In this document: positions 1 to 8,040 of the stretch, one piece after another
Layout of the letters: each line of letters starts with the position of its first letter
Numbering within the stretch: position 1 is the first letter of the stretch
Program-made: the position numbers and the translations under genes
Assembly (NCBI GenBank): GCA_963734435.1
Contig: CAVTHA010000015.1
Coordinates: 310,001-374,000, forward strand
Direction: 5' to 3'
DNA: 64,000 nucleotides
From: Bog-756 sp963734435
GTDB taxonomy: Bacteria; Actinomycetota; Acidimicrobiia; Acidimicrobiales; RAAP-2
Notes under the pieces: generated by a model
What the model was told of the DNA's origin: nothing
Seen by the model: only the letters and a program-made list of their open reading frames with translations
Databases searched by the model: none

Positions 1-357
1 TTCGACCGGGGAGCCGATCAGGTGCTCGTCGGGTACGCAGTCGACCAGGTTGGTCATGAGGCGGACGTCGGGCTGCTCGTCGATGGCCACCAGCCCGATG
101 ACGTAGGGATCCGAGCCGGGTATCCACTGCTGGTGGTTGACGGTGAACGAATGCACCGTCCCCCGGCCGCTCACCGCTTCGGGTGCGAGCTCCTCGCTCA
201 GGCAGAAAGGACAGCGTGGCACCGGAGGGTGGACGTAGCGACGGCACGAGCCACAACGCAGGAAGCGGAGCACCCCGTCCTTCCCGCTGGTCCAGAAGAA
301 TTCGTTGTCGGGATCGAGTCGTGGCAGCAGTCGGATGGCGGGCCCGTTGGCGAACAT
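1..357 (-). CDS. DUF35 OB-fold/zinc-ribbon acyl-CoA-associated protein, 3' end cut by window edge
   Basis: The minus-strand frame opens at an ATG (355-357) and stays open to base 1, so 119 codons are visible and the C-terminus is missing. The protein has an N-terminal rubredoxin-like zinc ribbon with two CxxC pairs (CGSCRRYVHPP then CPFC, around residues 35-50). An OB-fold strand region follows (GTVHSFTVNHQQW). This is the DUF35 architecture, whose members partner thiolases or MaoC hydratases in lipid and steroid side-chain degradation and are thought to help position acyl-CoA substrates. The partner gene would lie outside the window. A TAGCAT box 8 nt upstream of the ATG suggests a leaderless transcript, divergent from the gene at 411. 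The family call is firm; the substrate is unknown. Confidence 0.85.
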   Translation of the reverse strand, partial: MFANGPAIRLLPRLDPDNEFFWTSGKDGVLRFLRCGSCRRYVHPPVPRCPFCLSEELAPEAVSGRGTVHSFTVNHQQWIPGSDPYVIGLVAIDEQPDVRLMTNLVDCVPDEHLIGSPVE

Positions 358-365
358 CACGGGGG

Positions 366-371
366 ATGCTA
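366..371 (-). promoter_or_regulatory. candidate -10 box (TAGCAT), leaderless start of the DUF35 gene
   Basis: On the minus strand TAGCAT ends 8 nt before the ATG at 357, and there is no Shine-Dalgarno sequence. This matches the actinobacterial leaderless pattern (TANNNT 6-8 nt before the start). No clear -35 is visible. Confidence 0.4.
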
Positions 372-396
372 GCCAGTCGACGCGCACCCCGTTCTG

Positions 397-402
397 TTAG
401 GT
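397..402 (+). promoter_or_regulatory. candidate -10 box (TTAGGT) upstream of the gene at 411
   Basis: TTAGGT ends 8 nt before the ATG at 411 in the short divergent intergenic region. No Shine-Dalgarno motif precedes the ATG, so a leaderless mRNA is possible. Confidence 0.3.
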
Positions 403-410
403 TCCCCTCG

Positions 411-971
411 ATGTCGACCTGGTTGACCGACGACGAGTACCGCACGTTGGCGGTCATGTGCGAGCGGCTCATCCCAGCCGATGACACACCGGGGGCGACG
501 GACGCGGGCGTGGCCGACTACATCGACGGACTCCTCGGGGCGTTCTCGTTCGACCCGCCCCGCATCTGGGCCGGCGGGCCCTCGTCGGGCCGGTTCGGCG
601 GGACGGCCGGGTTCTCGCACTTCCACCCGCTCACCGCCCTCGACGAGCTGGCGTGGCGGACCCGGATCGAAGGTTCGCTCGGACTTCCCGAGCGCGAGTT
701 CAACGGTCCGGTCGTGGGCCTCCAGGAACGCTACCGGGCCGGGCTGGCCGGGCTAGGGCCCGACTTCTGCGACCGCGACCCTGAGGACCAGGTGCGCCGA
801 ATGCGGGCCGACCGGGACTTCACCGAGCTGGTCTACGAGCACGCCTGCGAGGGCATGTACGGGGCGCCCGAGTACGGCGGCAACCGCAACGGCGTGGGCT
901 GGTCGAACATCGGCTACGCCGGGGATGTCCAACCCCGCGGGTGGAGCGACGCCGAAGTGTCCGGCCCATGA
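411..971 (+). CDS. gluconate 2-dehydrogenase subunit 3-like protein
   Basis: 186 aa. The protein has the subunit-3 pattern of membrane gluconate/fructose dehydrogenases: an early LTDDEYRTLAVMCERLIPAD segment, a central FxHFHPL stretch and a C-terminal GMYGxPEYGGN...GWxxIGY motif around residues 150-170. In the family this small subunit escorts or stabilises the FAD-containing GMC catalytic subunit. Here the ATGA overlap with the following GMC gene (start at 968) supports such a complex. A longer upstream frame exists, but this ATG begins the conserved region and lies 8 nt from a -10-like box. No twin-arginine signal is obvious at the chosen start. No cytochrome c subunit follows, so the electron acceptor is unknown. 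Confidence 0.8.
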   Translation: MSTWLTDDEYRTLAVMCERLIPADDTPGATDAGVADYIDGLLGAFSFDPPRIWAGGPSSGRFGGTAGFSHFHPLTALDELAWRTRIEGSLGLPEREFNGPVVGLQERYRAGLAGLGPDFCDRDPEDQVRRMRADRDFTELVYEHACEGMYGAPEYGGNRNGVGWSNIGYAGDVQPRGWSDAEVSGP

Positions 972-2622
972 CCGTCGACGCCGTCATCGTCGGCTCCGGA
1001 CCGGGGGAGCGACGGCCGCCGAAGTGCTGACGGCCGCCGGGTGGTCGGTCGTCATCTTCGAGAAGGGTCGGAACCACTTGATCGACCTGGACGACCCCAA
1101 CCGGCTGCTCGAGGACTTCTCCAACGACGAGATCAAGTTCATCGACCGCCACTTCCTCGGCCCGGATCCGTTCCTCGAGCCCCGCACCTTCCGGGTCGGT
1201 CCCGACGAAGGAGACCACTCGTTCGTCGGTGAGGTCAACTCCATCCCCTCGACCGTGGGGGGTGGCGGTACCCATGCCGACGGCAAGGTGCCGCGCTTCT
1301 TGGAGGAGGACTTCGCCATGCTCTCCTCGCACGGTCCCCAGGAGGGCGCGTCGGTGGCCGACTGGCCTCTCGACTATGCCGAGCTCGAGCCCTACTACGC
1401 CGACGTCGAGCGCCGCATCGGTGTCTCCGGCCTGGCCGGTGCCAACCCCTTTGCCGCCTGGCGCTCCGGTCCGTATCCCATGCCTCCCGGCCCCTCCATG
1501 TACGGCGCGACCCTGTCGGCGGCGGCGGCCGAGTCCCTCGGCTTCCATCCCTACCCCGCCCCGGGAGCGACCAACTCGGAGGTCTACGACGGCCGGCCGG
1601 CTTGCAACAACTGCGGGTTCTGCGCCTATTTCGCTTGCCCCATCCACGCCAAGGGAGATCCCGTGGCCATGCTGCAGCGGGCGTTGCTGAGTGGCCATGC
1701 CGAGCTCCGGCCGGAGACGTTCGTGTCCCGCATCCGCACCGACGGCCGGCGGGCGACCGGCGTGGACTTCATCGGACCCGACGGGGTCGAGCGCTCCCTG
1801 GACGCCGGTCACGTGGTGGTGGCGGGAGGCGCGGTCGAGACGCCACGCCTTCTCCTGCTGTCCGGCTTCGACCATCCGCTCATCGGCCGCCATCTGATGA
1901 CCCATTTCCAGACCATCGTGGTCGGGAGCTTCGCCGGGTACCGCTTCCACGGCGAGCGGGGCCGGGCCGTCACCGAGATGCACGACGACGCGTTGATCCA
2001 GGACGACGGGTCGCGGGCCGCGGCCAAGACGGGGGGTCTCCCTTGGATCAAGGGTGGCATGGTGGAACACGGCGGCCCCGCCCTGCCCATCATGGAGGCC
2101 AAGATCTACCGCTGGGGCCGCTCCCACAAGGACAGGATGCGATCCTCGCCCATGCGCGAGCGCCTCTGGGCCTTCACCATGCAGGGTGAGGACCTGCCGG
2201 TTCCGACCAATCGGATCGACCTCGATCCGACCGTACGCGACGTGCGGGGGCTCCCGGTGGCCCGCTACACCTACCGGCCCCACCAGCACGAGTTGGTCGC
2301 CTCCGCCCACCACGGGCCCAAGCTGGCCGGCATCCTCGAGACCATGGGCGCGGAGTGGACCTCGATCGTGACGTCGCCGGGCGTCAAGGGTGGCCCCGGG
2401 GAGCGGACCACCGAGCACGTGCCCATGAGCCGGCACGTGATGGGGACGGTACGCATGGGGAACGACCCGGACACCTCGGTGACCGACCGGATGGGGCGCC
2501 TCCACCGGTTCGAGAACGTGGTCATCGCCGATTCCTCGGTGTTCGTGACCTCGTCGGGCTACGGACCCACACTCACCCTGGCCGCCCTGGCGGCCCGAGC
2601 CGCAGCGGCCATGGTGGGGTGA
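968..2622 (+). CDS. GMC-family FAD oxidoreductase (one frameshift near base 1008)
   Basis: Catalytic subunit partner of the preceding gene; oxidises an alcohol or sugar with FAD. The N-terminal Rossmann motif begins in one frame (VDAVIVGSGPG, 971-1003) and continues in the next (GGATAAEVLTAAGWSVVIF, from about 1006). A one-base loss in the GGGGG run near 1003-1008 is therefore inferred, and the restored product is about 551 aa. The remainder is continuous: a FAD-binding GGGGTHADGKVPRF-like segment, an unusual cysteine cluster CNNCGFCAYFAC (about 1606-1641) seen in the gluconate-dehydrogenase type of GMC protein, and the C-terminal HVMGTVRMG...ADSSVFVTSSGYGPTLT signature. The substrate cannot be assigned. 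The break may be a sequence error or a young pseudogene. Confidence 0.8.
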
Positions 2623-2661
2623 GCCGCCGGCCGGCGGCGAACCGGATCGGCGTTGGGATTG

Positions 2662-2730
2662 CTACCGTGACTCCCGTGACTCCCGTGACTCCCGTGACTC
2701 CCGTGGCTCCCGTGGCTCCCGTGGCTCCCG
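2662..2730 (+). repeat. 9-bp tandem repeat (minisatellite) in intergenic DNA
   Basis: Unit CTCCCGTGA occurs three times from 2671 to 2697, then CTCCCGTGG three times from 2698 to 2724. One diverged unit precedes (2662-2670) and a partial unit follows (2725-2730). The array lies between the GMC oxidoreductase stop and the alcohol dehydrogenase start (196-bp gap). It would encode V-T-P/V-A-P if translated, but no supported gene covers it. Confidence 0.9.
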
Positions 2731-2818
2731 CCCTTCGGTATCCCAGGTCCCACCCGTGTCCCCTGATCAGGACGGGGTCGGCGCCGGCCAGGCCTGACGC
2801 GCTGGCCAGGGTCCGCTC

Positions 2819-4063
2819 ATGAGAGCGCTGGTGTTCGGGATGCCGCGTCCGTCCGACGAGGTCCGGGTCGAGCCGGGCGACGAGCTGGACCGCCGGATCG
2901 ACGTGCTGCCCTTCGGCCTCCGGCAGGTGGATGACGCCTCGCTGGTGCGCCCCGACTGGGTGATCACCCGGCCGCGCCTCTCGGGGGTGTGCGGATCGGA
3001 GACGAAGCTGGTCCTCGGGGAATTCGAGTCCGGCGATGTCGACAACCCGATGGCTGCGTTCTCCTCGATCCCGCACATCCCGGGTCATGAGGTGGTGGCG
3101 GAGGTCGTCTCCCTCGGGCCCGAGGCCGAGGGGCTGGAGGTGGGCCAGCGTGTGCTGCTGAACCCGTGGCTGACCTGTGGGCCCCGCGGCATCGACCCGC
3201 CGTGCCCTGCATGCCGGGCGGGCGACCTCAATCTGTGTTGGAGCTTCACCAACGGCGCGCTCGGCCCCGGAGTCCACGTCGGGGTGGCCACTGACGCCCC
3301 CGGCGGCTGGGCCGACTTCATGGCGGCGCACGACTCGATGCTCATCCCGATCCCGGACTCGGTCGACGACGAGACGGCGGTTCTAGCCGATCCGTTCTCG
3401 GTATCGCTGCATGCCATCCTCCGCTGCCCGCCCCCGCCCGGCGGCAAGGCGCTGGTCTACGGGGCCGGCGCTCTCGGGGTGACCAGCGTCGCCATCCTCC
3501 GGTCCCTCTACCCGGAGACCGAAGTCGCGGTCATTGCCCGGTTCCCGGCCCAAGCCGAGCTGGCCGCCGCGTTCGGCGCCGACCTGGTCGTGCCGCACGA
3601 GCCGCGGCACGAGATCATCGAGTCGCTGGCCGAGTGGTCGGGCGGCGTCCTGCACACCGCCTTCGCCGGGCTGCCGATGGCCCACCCCGGCGGCATCGCC
3701 GTGGTGTACGACACGGTGGCGAGGCCCGAGACGCTCGAGCTCGGTGTCCGTCTCCTGGCCGAACGCGGGACGTTGGTGCAGACCGGAGTGCACACCCCGG
3801 GCCGCTGGGAGTACACCCCCGTCTACTTCAAGGAGCTCTCCATCGTGGGCTCCAACGCCTTCGGCGTGGAGGAGGTCGAGGGCGTGCGCCAACACGCCAT
3901 CCGCCACTATCTCGATCTGGTGCAGTCGGGGCGGATCGATCTCACCGGCATGCTCACCCACCGCTTCCCGCTGGACCACTGGCACGACGCCCTCCGGGTG
4001 CTCTCGACGCAACAGGACAGCGGTGCAGTGAAAGTGGCGTTCGAGCCCGCCTCGGTCGACTGA
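2819..4063 (+). CDS. zinc-dependent alcohol dehydrogenase (MDR superfamily)
   Basis: 414 aa. This is a medium-chain NAD(P)-dependent alcohol or polyol dehydrogenase. The catalytic zinc site shows as Cys58 (GVCGSE) with His90-Glu91 (PGHEV). The structural zinc cysteines are Cys120, Cys129, Cys132 and Cys140 (CPACRAGDLNLC). The Rossmann motif YGAGALGVTSVAILRS lies near residue 220. The N-terminal part carries extra residues compared with common 350-aa family members. The gene follows the GMC unit after a repeat-bearing gap, so it may be separately transcribed; no clear ribosome-binding site is seen. It converges with the FGGY kinase, so a shared role in sugar or polyol oxidation is possible but unproven. 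Confidence 0.85.
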   Translation: MRALVFGMPRPSDEVRVEPGDELDRRIDVLPFGLRQVDDASLVRPDWVITRPRLSGVCGSETKLVLGEFESGDVDNPMAAFSSIPHIPGHEVVAEVVSLGPEAEGLEVGQRVLLNPWLTCGPRGIDPPCPACRAGDLNLCWSFTNGALGPGVHVGVATDAPGGWADFMAAHDSMLIPIPDSVDDETAVLADPFSVSLHAILRCPPPPGGKALVYGAGALGVTSVAILRSLYPETEVAVIARFPAQAELAAAFGADLVVPHEPRHEIIESLAEWSGGVLHTAFAGLPMAHPGGIAVVYDTVARPETLELGVRLLAERGTLVQTGVHTPGRWEYTPVYFKELSIVGSNAFGVEEVEGVRQHAIRHYLDLVQSGRIDLTGMLTHRFPLDHWHDALRVLSTQQDSGAVKVAFEPASVD

Positions 4064-4074
4064 CGGCTCCTCGA

Positions 4075-4097
4075 GTCCCGGGCTCTCGGCCCCGGAC
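4075..4097. terminator. candidate bidirectional hairpin between convergent genes
   Basis: GTCC-C-GGG and CCC-C-GGAC arms can pair with one internal mismatch around a short loop, in the 42-bp gap between the convergent stops at 4063 and 4106. No T-tract follows, so this is a weak, GC-only candidate. Confidence 0.35.
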
Positions 4098-4105
4098 GGC
4101 GCGCC

Positions 4106-5590
4106 TCAGGGTCCGGCGCCCAGGGTCACGAACCGGTCGAAGCGCTGGGTCGCCGCCTCCTGCCAAGCGGGATCGGGCCGGATCCGTTGGCCGGTCCCGG
4201 CCCAGGCCCGCGAGCCGTCCAACGATGGCTCGAGCCCGGCCGCCATGCGGGCCAGGAAGGCGGCGCCCAGAGCAGCACCTTCGGGGACCGCCACCGTGTC
4301 GACCGGAAGCCCGGTGGTGTCGGCCATGCCGGCCATCCACGCCGCCACCTTGGTCCCGCCCCCGCTGGCCACGACCCTTCGGGCCTCGACGCCTGAGCGC
4401 TCGATGATGCTGCGCACCACGAATCCGCTGGCCTCGTAGGCAGCTCGGGAGACGCCGGACGGTCCGTCGGTGATGTCGAGATCGAACAGGCCGGCCCGCA
4501 GCGACGTGTCGTGGAAGGGCACGCGCTCGCCGCGCAGGTAGGGCAGCCAGAGGGGCACTCGCCGCGGGTCCCCGGACCGACCGTCGCCGGTCGGGACCCG
4601 GGAGCGAGGATGGTGCAGGATCGATTGGGCCCAGTCGACGAACAGGGCGCCGGCGTTGCTCGGTCCACCGATGAGCACCCGTCCGGGTGAGGTGTGGGGA
4701 ACGGTCCACAACCCGGGCACCTCCACCCAGGTGTCGGTGACCACCCAGACGATGAGGGTGGCGCCGAAGATCACCAGCACGTCCCCGACCTGATCGGCGC
4801 CGGCCACGATCTGGTCGCAGAAGGCGTCGATGGTGCCGCCCGCCACTACCGCGTCGGAGTCGTCCCAACCCGGCCGCCGGCCCGCCGAGTCGGCGTGGCG
4901 CGGCCGGCTGCGGCGCAGCTCGCCGGCGTTCTGACCGGTCGGCGCCACGCGGGGGAGCCGGGCCGGGTCGACACCCAGCCTTTCCAGCAACTCGTCGTTC
5001 CACCGCCCCGCCCGGTGCAGGCCCCCGAGCGAGGCCGTCACCGCCGTGTCGATGACCGCATGACCGGCCAGGGCATGGGTGGCGACCGCCTGGGCCGGCC
5101 AGTAGCCAAAGGCGTCGGGCATCTCTTTGGCCGTCCAGGCGAGGAAGCCCTCGGCGTCGGGCATGGCGCCCGCTTCGGCGCCACCGGCGTCGCCGGCGCC
5201 CGGTCGGACCGCCGGCTCGCCCCGTCCGCGCAGGTCGCCGTAGAGGAGCCCCGGGGTGCGGGGTATGCCCCGCCGGTCGACCCCGGTGAGCGATGGCACC
5301 ATGCCGGCCACACAGATTCCGGCCACGCCGACCGGTGCCATCTCGGCACGGGCCATCGCCTGTTGGAGGCCGGCCAGCGCCCGCTGCGGCCCTCGTCTCC
5401 ATGCGGCACGGGCATCGTGCTCCATATGGTCGGCCGAGGCATGAATGATCCGGTGGGGCACGCGCGATCTCGCCAACACGTCGCCACGGTCCGACACGGC
5501 CAGGGCCTTGACCGACGTGGTGCCGATGTCGATGCCGACGGTGATCGACCGCCGCCCGCCAGCGGCCATCTGGTCGGAGCCCGGCACCAT
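4106..5590 (-). CDS. FGGY-family carbohydrate kinase (xylulokinase-like)
   Basis: 494 aa, normal for the family. It phosphorylates a sugar or polyol with ATP in the cytosol. Visible motifs are the N-terminal phosphate loop GIDIGTTSVKAL (about residues 19-30), the central GGTIDAFCDQIVAG region with the likely catalytic Asp, and the C-terminal adenosine motif ASGGGTKVAAW. The stretch FGATLIVWVVTD is the usual inter-domain segment. The start at 5590 has a CATAAT-like box 8 nt upstream; an internal ATG at residue 8 is an alternative. It is convergent with the zinc alcohol dehydrogenase, and the pair would make sense for polyol to ketose to ketose-phosphate conversion. Substrate specificity cannot be called. 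Confidence 0.85.
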   Translation of the reverse strand: MVPGSDQMAAGGRRSITVGIDIGTTSVKALAVSDRGDVLARSRVPHRIIHASADHMEHDARAAWRRGPQRALAGLQQAMARAEMAPVGVAGICVAGMVPSLTGVDRRGIPRTPGLLYGDLRGRGEPAVRPGAGDAGGAEAGAMPDAEGFLAWTAKEMPDAFGYWPAQAVATHALAGHAVIDTAVTASLGGLHRAGRWNDELLERLGVDPARLPRVAPTGQNAGELRRSRPRHADSAGRRPGWDDSDAVVAGGTIDAFCDQIVAGADQVGDVLVIFGATLIVWVVTDTWVEVPGLWTVPHTSPGRVLIGGPSNAGALFVDWAQSILHHPRSRVPTGDGRSGDPRRVPLWLPYLRGERVPFHDTSLRAGLFDLDITDGPSGVSRAAYEASGFVVRSIIERSGVEARRVVASGGGTKVAAWMAGMADTTGLPVDTVAVPEGAALGAAFLARMAAGLEPSLDGSRAWAGTGQRIRPDPAWQEAATQRFDRFVTLGAGP

Positions 5591-5656
5591 GGGTGGTCAT
5601 TATGGTGGATCGATCGTCCGACCGGCGGCGGCCCGAGGCACAACCTGGTCACCCGT

Positions 5657-5662
5657 TACGCT
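5657..5662 (+). promoter_or_regulatory. candidate -10 box (TACGCT) for the gene at 5670
   Basis: TACGCT ends 7 nt before the ATG at 5670, without a Shine-Dalgarno motif, as for other leaderless-type starts in this window. It lies in the 79-bp divergent region shared with the kinase. Confidence 0.4.
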
Positions 5663-5669
5663 CGCCGTC

Positions 5670-6710
5670 ATGGTCCGCGGCGATGTGCTCGAGGTGAAGG
5701 CGGCCGCCGACCTGTTGCGCCGCGCTCACCAGGGATCGGCCGAGGCCCTCGGCCTGCTCGACGGGCAACCCGTCCTGGTGGTGGATCTGGACACCGAAGG
5801 CGAGCCGACCTCGCTCGAGCTGTTCCCGTCGTTCCCCGGCGTCGTGGTGGGGATCGGCCGTCGGGAAGTGGGACGTGTCCCGCTCGCCGGCGTGGACGTG
5901 GCGCTGGCCGGCCCGATCGACGCCCCATCGCCCTGGGTGGGCGTTGGGGATCTCGGCGCCGGCCTGGAGTTGGTGGCCGGGGCGGTCGAGCGCCACCCGG
6001 TGGCCGCCGTCACCCTGGCCCAGGTGCTGCGGGTGACCGGACGCCAAGGTCTCGACCACGATCTCATCGTCGAATCCCTGGCGTACTCGAGTCTCCAGGG
6101 AGGCCCGGAGTTCACCTCGTGGCTGGGCGCCCAGGGGCCGCGGGCCGTACCGGGGTCGAACCATCCCGAACGCGCCGTGGTGGTCGACCGTTCGGGCGAT
6201 CGGCTGGACCTCACCCTCAGCCGGCCCCAGGTCCACAACGCCTACAGCTGGGCCATGCGCGATCAGCTGTGCGAGGCGCTGGCACTGGCCTGCGCCGACC
6301 CCTCGATTGGCCAGGTGCACCTGCACGGTGAGGGGCCCGATTTCTGCAGTGGCGGCGACCTCGGGGAATTCGGCACCCTGGCGGATCCCGCCACCGCCCA
6401 CCTCGTCCGCACCGTCCGGAGCGCCTGTCGCCTGCTGGCGGTGGTCGGGGATCGGACGGTGGCCCACCTCCACGGTGCATGCGTGGGGGCCGGGATCGAG
6501 CTCCCCGCCTTGGCCCACCGGGTCGTGGCTACACCCGACACCTGGATGCAGCTCCCCGAAGCGGCGATGGGGCTCATCCCCGGTGCCGGCGGCACGGCCA
6601 CGCTGCCACGGCGCATCGGTCGGCACCGGACGGCCTGGATGGCATTGTCCGGACAATCCGTCGACGCCGTCACCGCCCAGAGCTGGGGTCTGGTCGACGA
6701 GGTCGCCTGA
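5670..6710 (+). CDS. enoyl-CoA hydratase/isomerase family protein with tandem crotonase halves
   Basis: 346 aa, about 80-90 residues longer than a single crotonase. The C-terminal part (from about residue 168) is a recognisable enoyl-CoA hydratase: a DLTLSRPQVHNAYS substrate strand, the oxyanion segment GPDFCSGGDLGEFG, HGACVGAGIELPAL, and a PEAAMGLIPGAGGTATLPRRIG helix. The N-terminal part contains a segment (VAAVTLAQVLR...ESLAYSSLQGGPEFTSWL) that resembles the C-terminal half of another crotonase. I read the protein as a degenerate domain fused to a catalytic one. It would act on enoyl-CoA intermediates of lipid breakdown, consistent with the P450 and acyl-CoA dehydrogenases downstream. The start was chosen from the leaderless -10 box. 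Confidence 0.8.
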   Translation: MVRGDVLEVKAAADLLRRAHQGSAEALGLLDGQPVLVVDLDTEGEPTSLELFPSFPGVVVGIGRREVGRVPLAGVDVALAGPIDAPSPWVGVGDLGAGLELVAGAVERHPVAAVTLAQVLRVTGRQGLDHDLIVESLAYSSLQGGPEFTSWLGAQGPRAVPGSNHPERAVVVDRSGDRLDLTLSRPQVHNAYSWAMRDQLCEALALACADPSIGQVHLHGEGPDFCSGGDLGEFGTLADPATAHLVRTVRSACRLLAVVGDRTVAHLHGACVGAGIELPALAHRVVATPDTWMQLPEAAMGLIPGAGGTATLPRRIGRHRTAWMALSGQSVDAVTAQSWGLVDEVA

Positions 6711-6833
6711 TCCAGGGGCGCCCCGCCACCGGTGACGAGCACGGTCCGGGCGCCGCGGTAATGTGGCTGAAAAGCCGATTCTCACTCAGCGTCCCTCGGT
6801 CCACCGTGTCGGGACGACCCCAGGAGGAAAGCC

Positions 6834-8033
6834 ATGTCACAGGCCGCGGAATCGAAGGTCTTCGATCCGGAGGGGTTCCTGGACCCCGAGGTGAGCGCCA
6901 ATCCACAGCCTTTCTACCGCCGCGCCCAGGAGCACGGCGCGGTGGTGCCGGGCACCTTCGGCTCCCAAGTGGTTCGCCGGTCCGCCGTCGAGTACGTCCT
7001 CCAGCACCCAGAGGAATTCTCCTCGGCCATGGAAACGGTCAACCTCGGCCAGTCGGTGCCCCTCATCCCCTTGCAGGTGGATCCGCCCGATCACCGCAAC
7101 TATCGCCGGTTACTCGATCCCATCTTCGCACCGCGCCAGATGAACGCCCTCGAACCCGACATCGTCCGACTGGTCAACGAGCGGATCGACGGCTTCATCG
7201 ACCGAGGAGAGTGCGACTTCGCCGAGGAGTTGGCGGTGCCCCTGCCTTCATCGGTCTTCCTGCGACTGGTGGGCCTTCCATTGTCGCAGCTCGACATGTT
7301 CCTCGAGATGAAGGACGGGATACTCCGGCCTGCCGGCGCAGACCTCGATGAGGTCGCCGCCAGCCAGAAGGTGGCGGCGCAGAGGATCGAGGAGTACTTC
7401 ACCGGAGTTGTCGAGGAACGCAAGTCGAACCCAGAGGGCCAGGACGACATCTTGAGCCTCTTCCTGACCTCGGAGATCGACGGCCAGCGGCTGACCGTGG
7501 ACGAGATCGTCGGCATCTGCTTCCTCTTCATCCTGGCCGGATTGGACACCGTGACCGACAGTCTCGAGTGCTTCATGGCCTACCTGGCCGCGCACCCCGA
7601 ACAGCGCCAACGGATCGTGGATGATCCCTCCATCATCCCCTCCACCGTCGAGGAGCTGCTGCGGTGGGAGTCCCCGGTGACCACGGTGGCCCGCACGGCC
7701 ACTGCCGATATCGACCTCGAGGGTTGCCCGGTCAAGAAAGGCGAAGGAGTTGGGGTCCTCATCGGGGCGGCCAACGTCGACGAGCGCGCACTGCCCGACG
7801 CGTTCACCGTTGACCTCATCCGCAACCCGAACAAGCACTTCGCCTTCGGCGGTGGCATCCATCGCTGTCTCGGCTCGCACCTGGCCCGGATGGAGCTGCG
7901 GGTGGCCCTCCGCGAATGGCACCGGAGGATTCCGTCCTACTCCATCGCGTCGGGTGCCGATCTGGTCTACCAGCCCGCCCTGCGTCAGATCGAGTCACTG
8001 CCGCTGGTGTTCACGCCGGGCGGTCAGGAATAG
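6834..8033 (+). CDS. cytochrome P450
   Basis: 399 aa soluble bacterial P450. The I-helix oxygen-activation motif is AGLDT (residues 235-239), the K-helix ExxR is EELLR (274-277), and the heme-ligand loop is FAFGGGIHRCLG with Cys345. It would hydroxylate a hydrophobic substrate using electrons from a ferredoxin and a reductase. A strong ribosome-binding site (AGGAGGAAAGCC) precedes the ATG. It begins a likely operon with two acyl-CoA dehydrogenases: the next start lies 7 bp after its stop. This suggests oxidation of an acyl-CoA or of its precursor. Redox partners are not adjacent; two small ferredoxins occur at 14.9 and 30.2 kb. Confidence 0.95.
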   Translation: MSQAAESKVFDPEGFLDPEVSANPQPFYRRAQEHGAVVPGTFGSQVVRRSAVEYVLQHPEEFSSAMETVNLGQSVPLIPLQVDPPDHRNYRRLLDPIFAPRQMNALEPDIVRLVNERIDGFIDRGECDFAEELAVPLPSSVFLRLVGLPLSQLDMFLEMKDGILRPAGADLDEVAASQKVAAQRIEEYFTGVVEERKSNPEGQDDILSLFLTSEIDGQRLTVDEIVGICFLFILAGLDTVTDSLECFMAYLAAHPEQRQRIVDDPSIIPSTVEELLRWESPVTTVARTATADIDLEGCPVKKGEGVGVLIGAANVDERALPDAFTVDLIRNPNKHFAFGGGIHRCLGSHLARMELRVALREWHRRIPSYSIASGADLVYQPALRQIESLPLVFTPGGQE

Positions 8034-8040
8034 GCACCGA

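Noticed and set aside
968..1010. Programmed frameshifting in the GMC gene
   Set aside because: No slippery heptamer with a downstream structure is evident, and seven similar breaks elsewhere favour sequence errors.
820..2505. Long open frame antisense to the GMC oxidoreductase
   Set aside because: High GC creates long shadow frames; this one lacks any recognisable domain, and the plus-strand frame has full GMC motifs.
2662..2730. CRISPR-like array at the 9-bp repeats
   Set aside because: The repeats are contiguous with no spacers and too short; this is a minisatellite.
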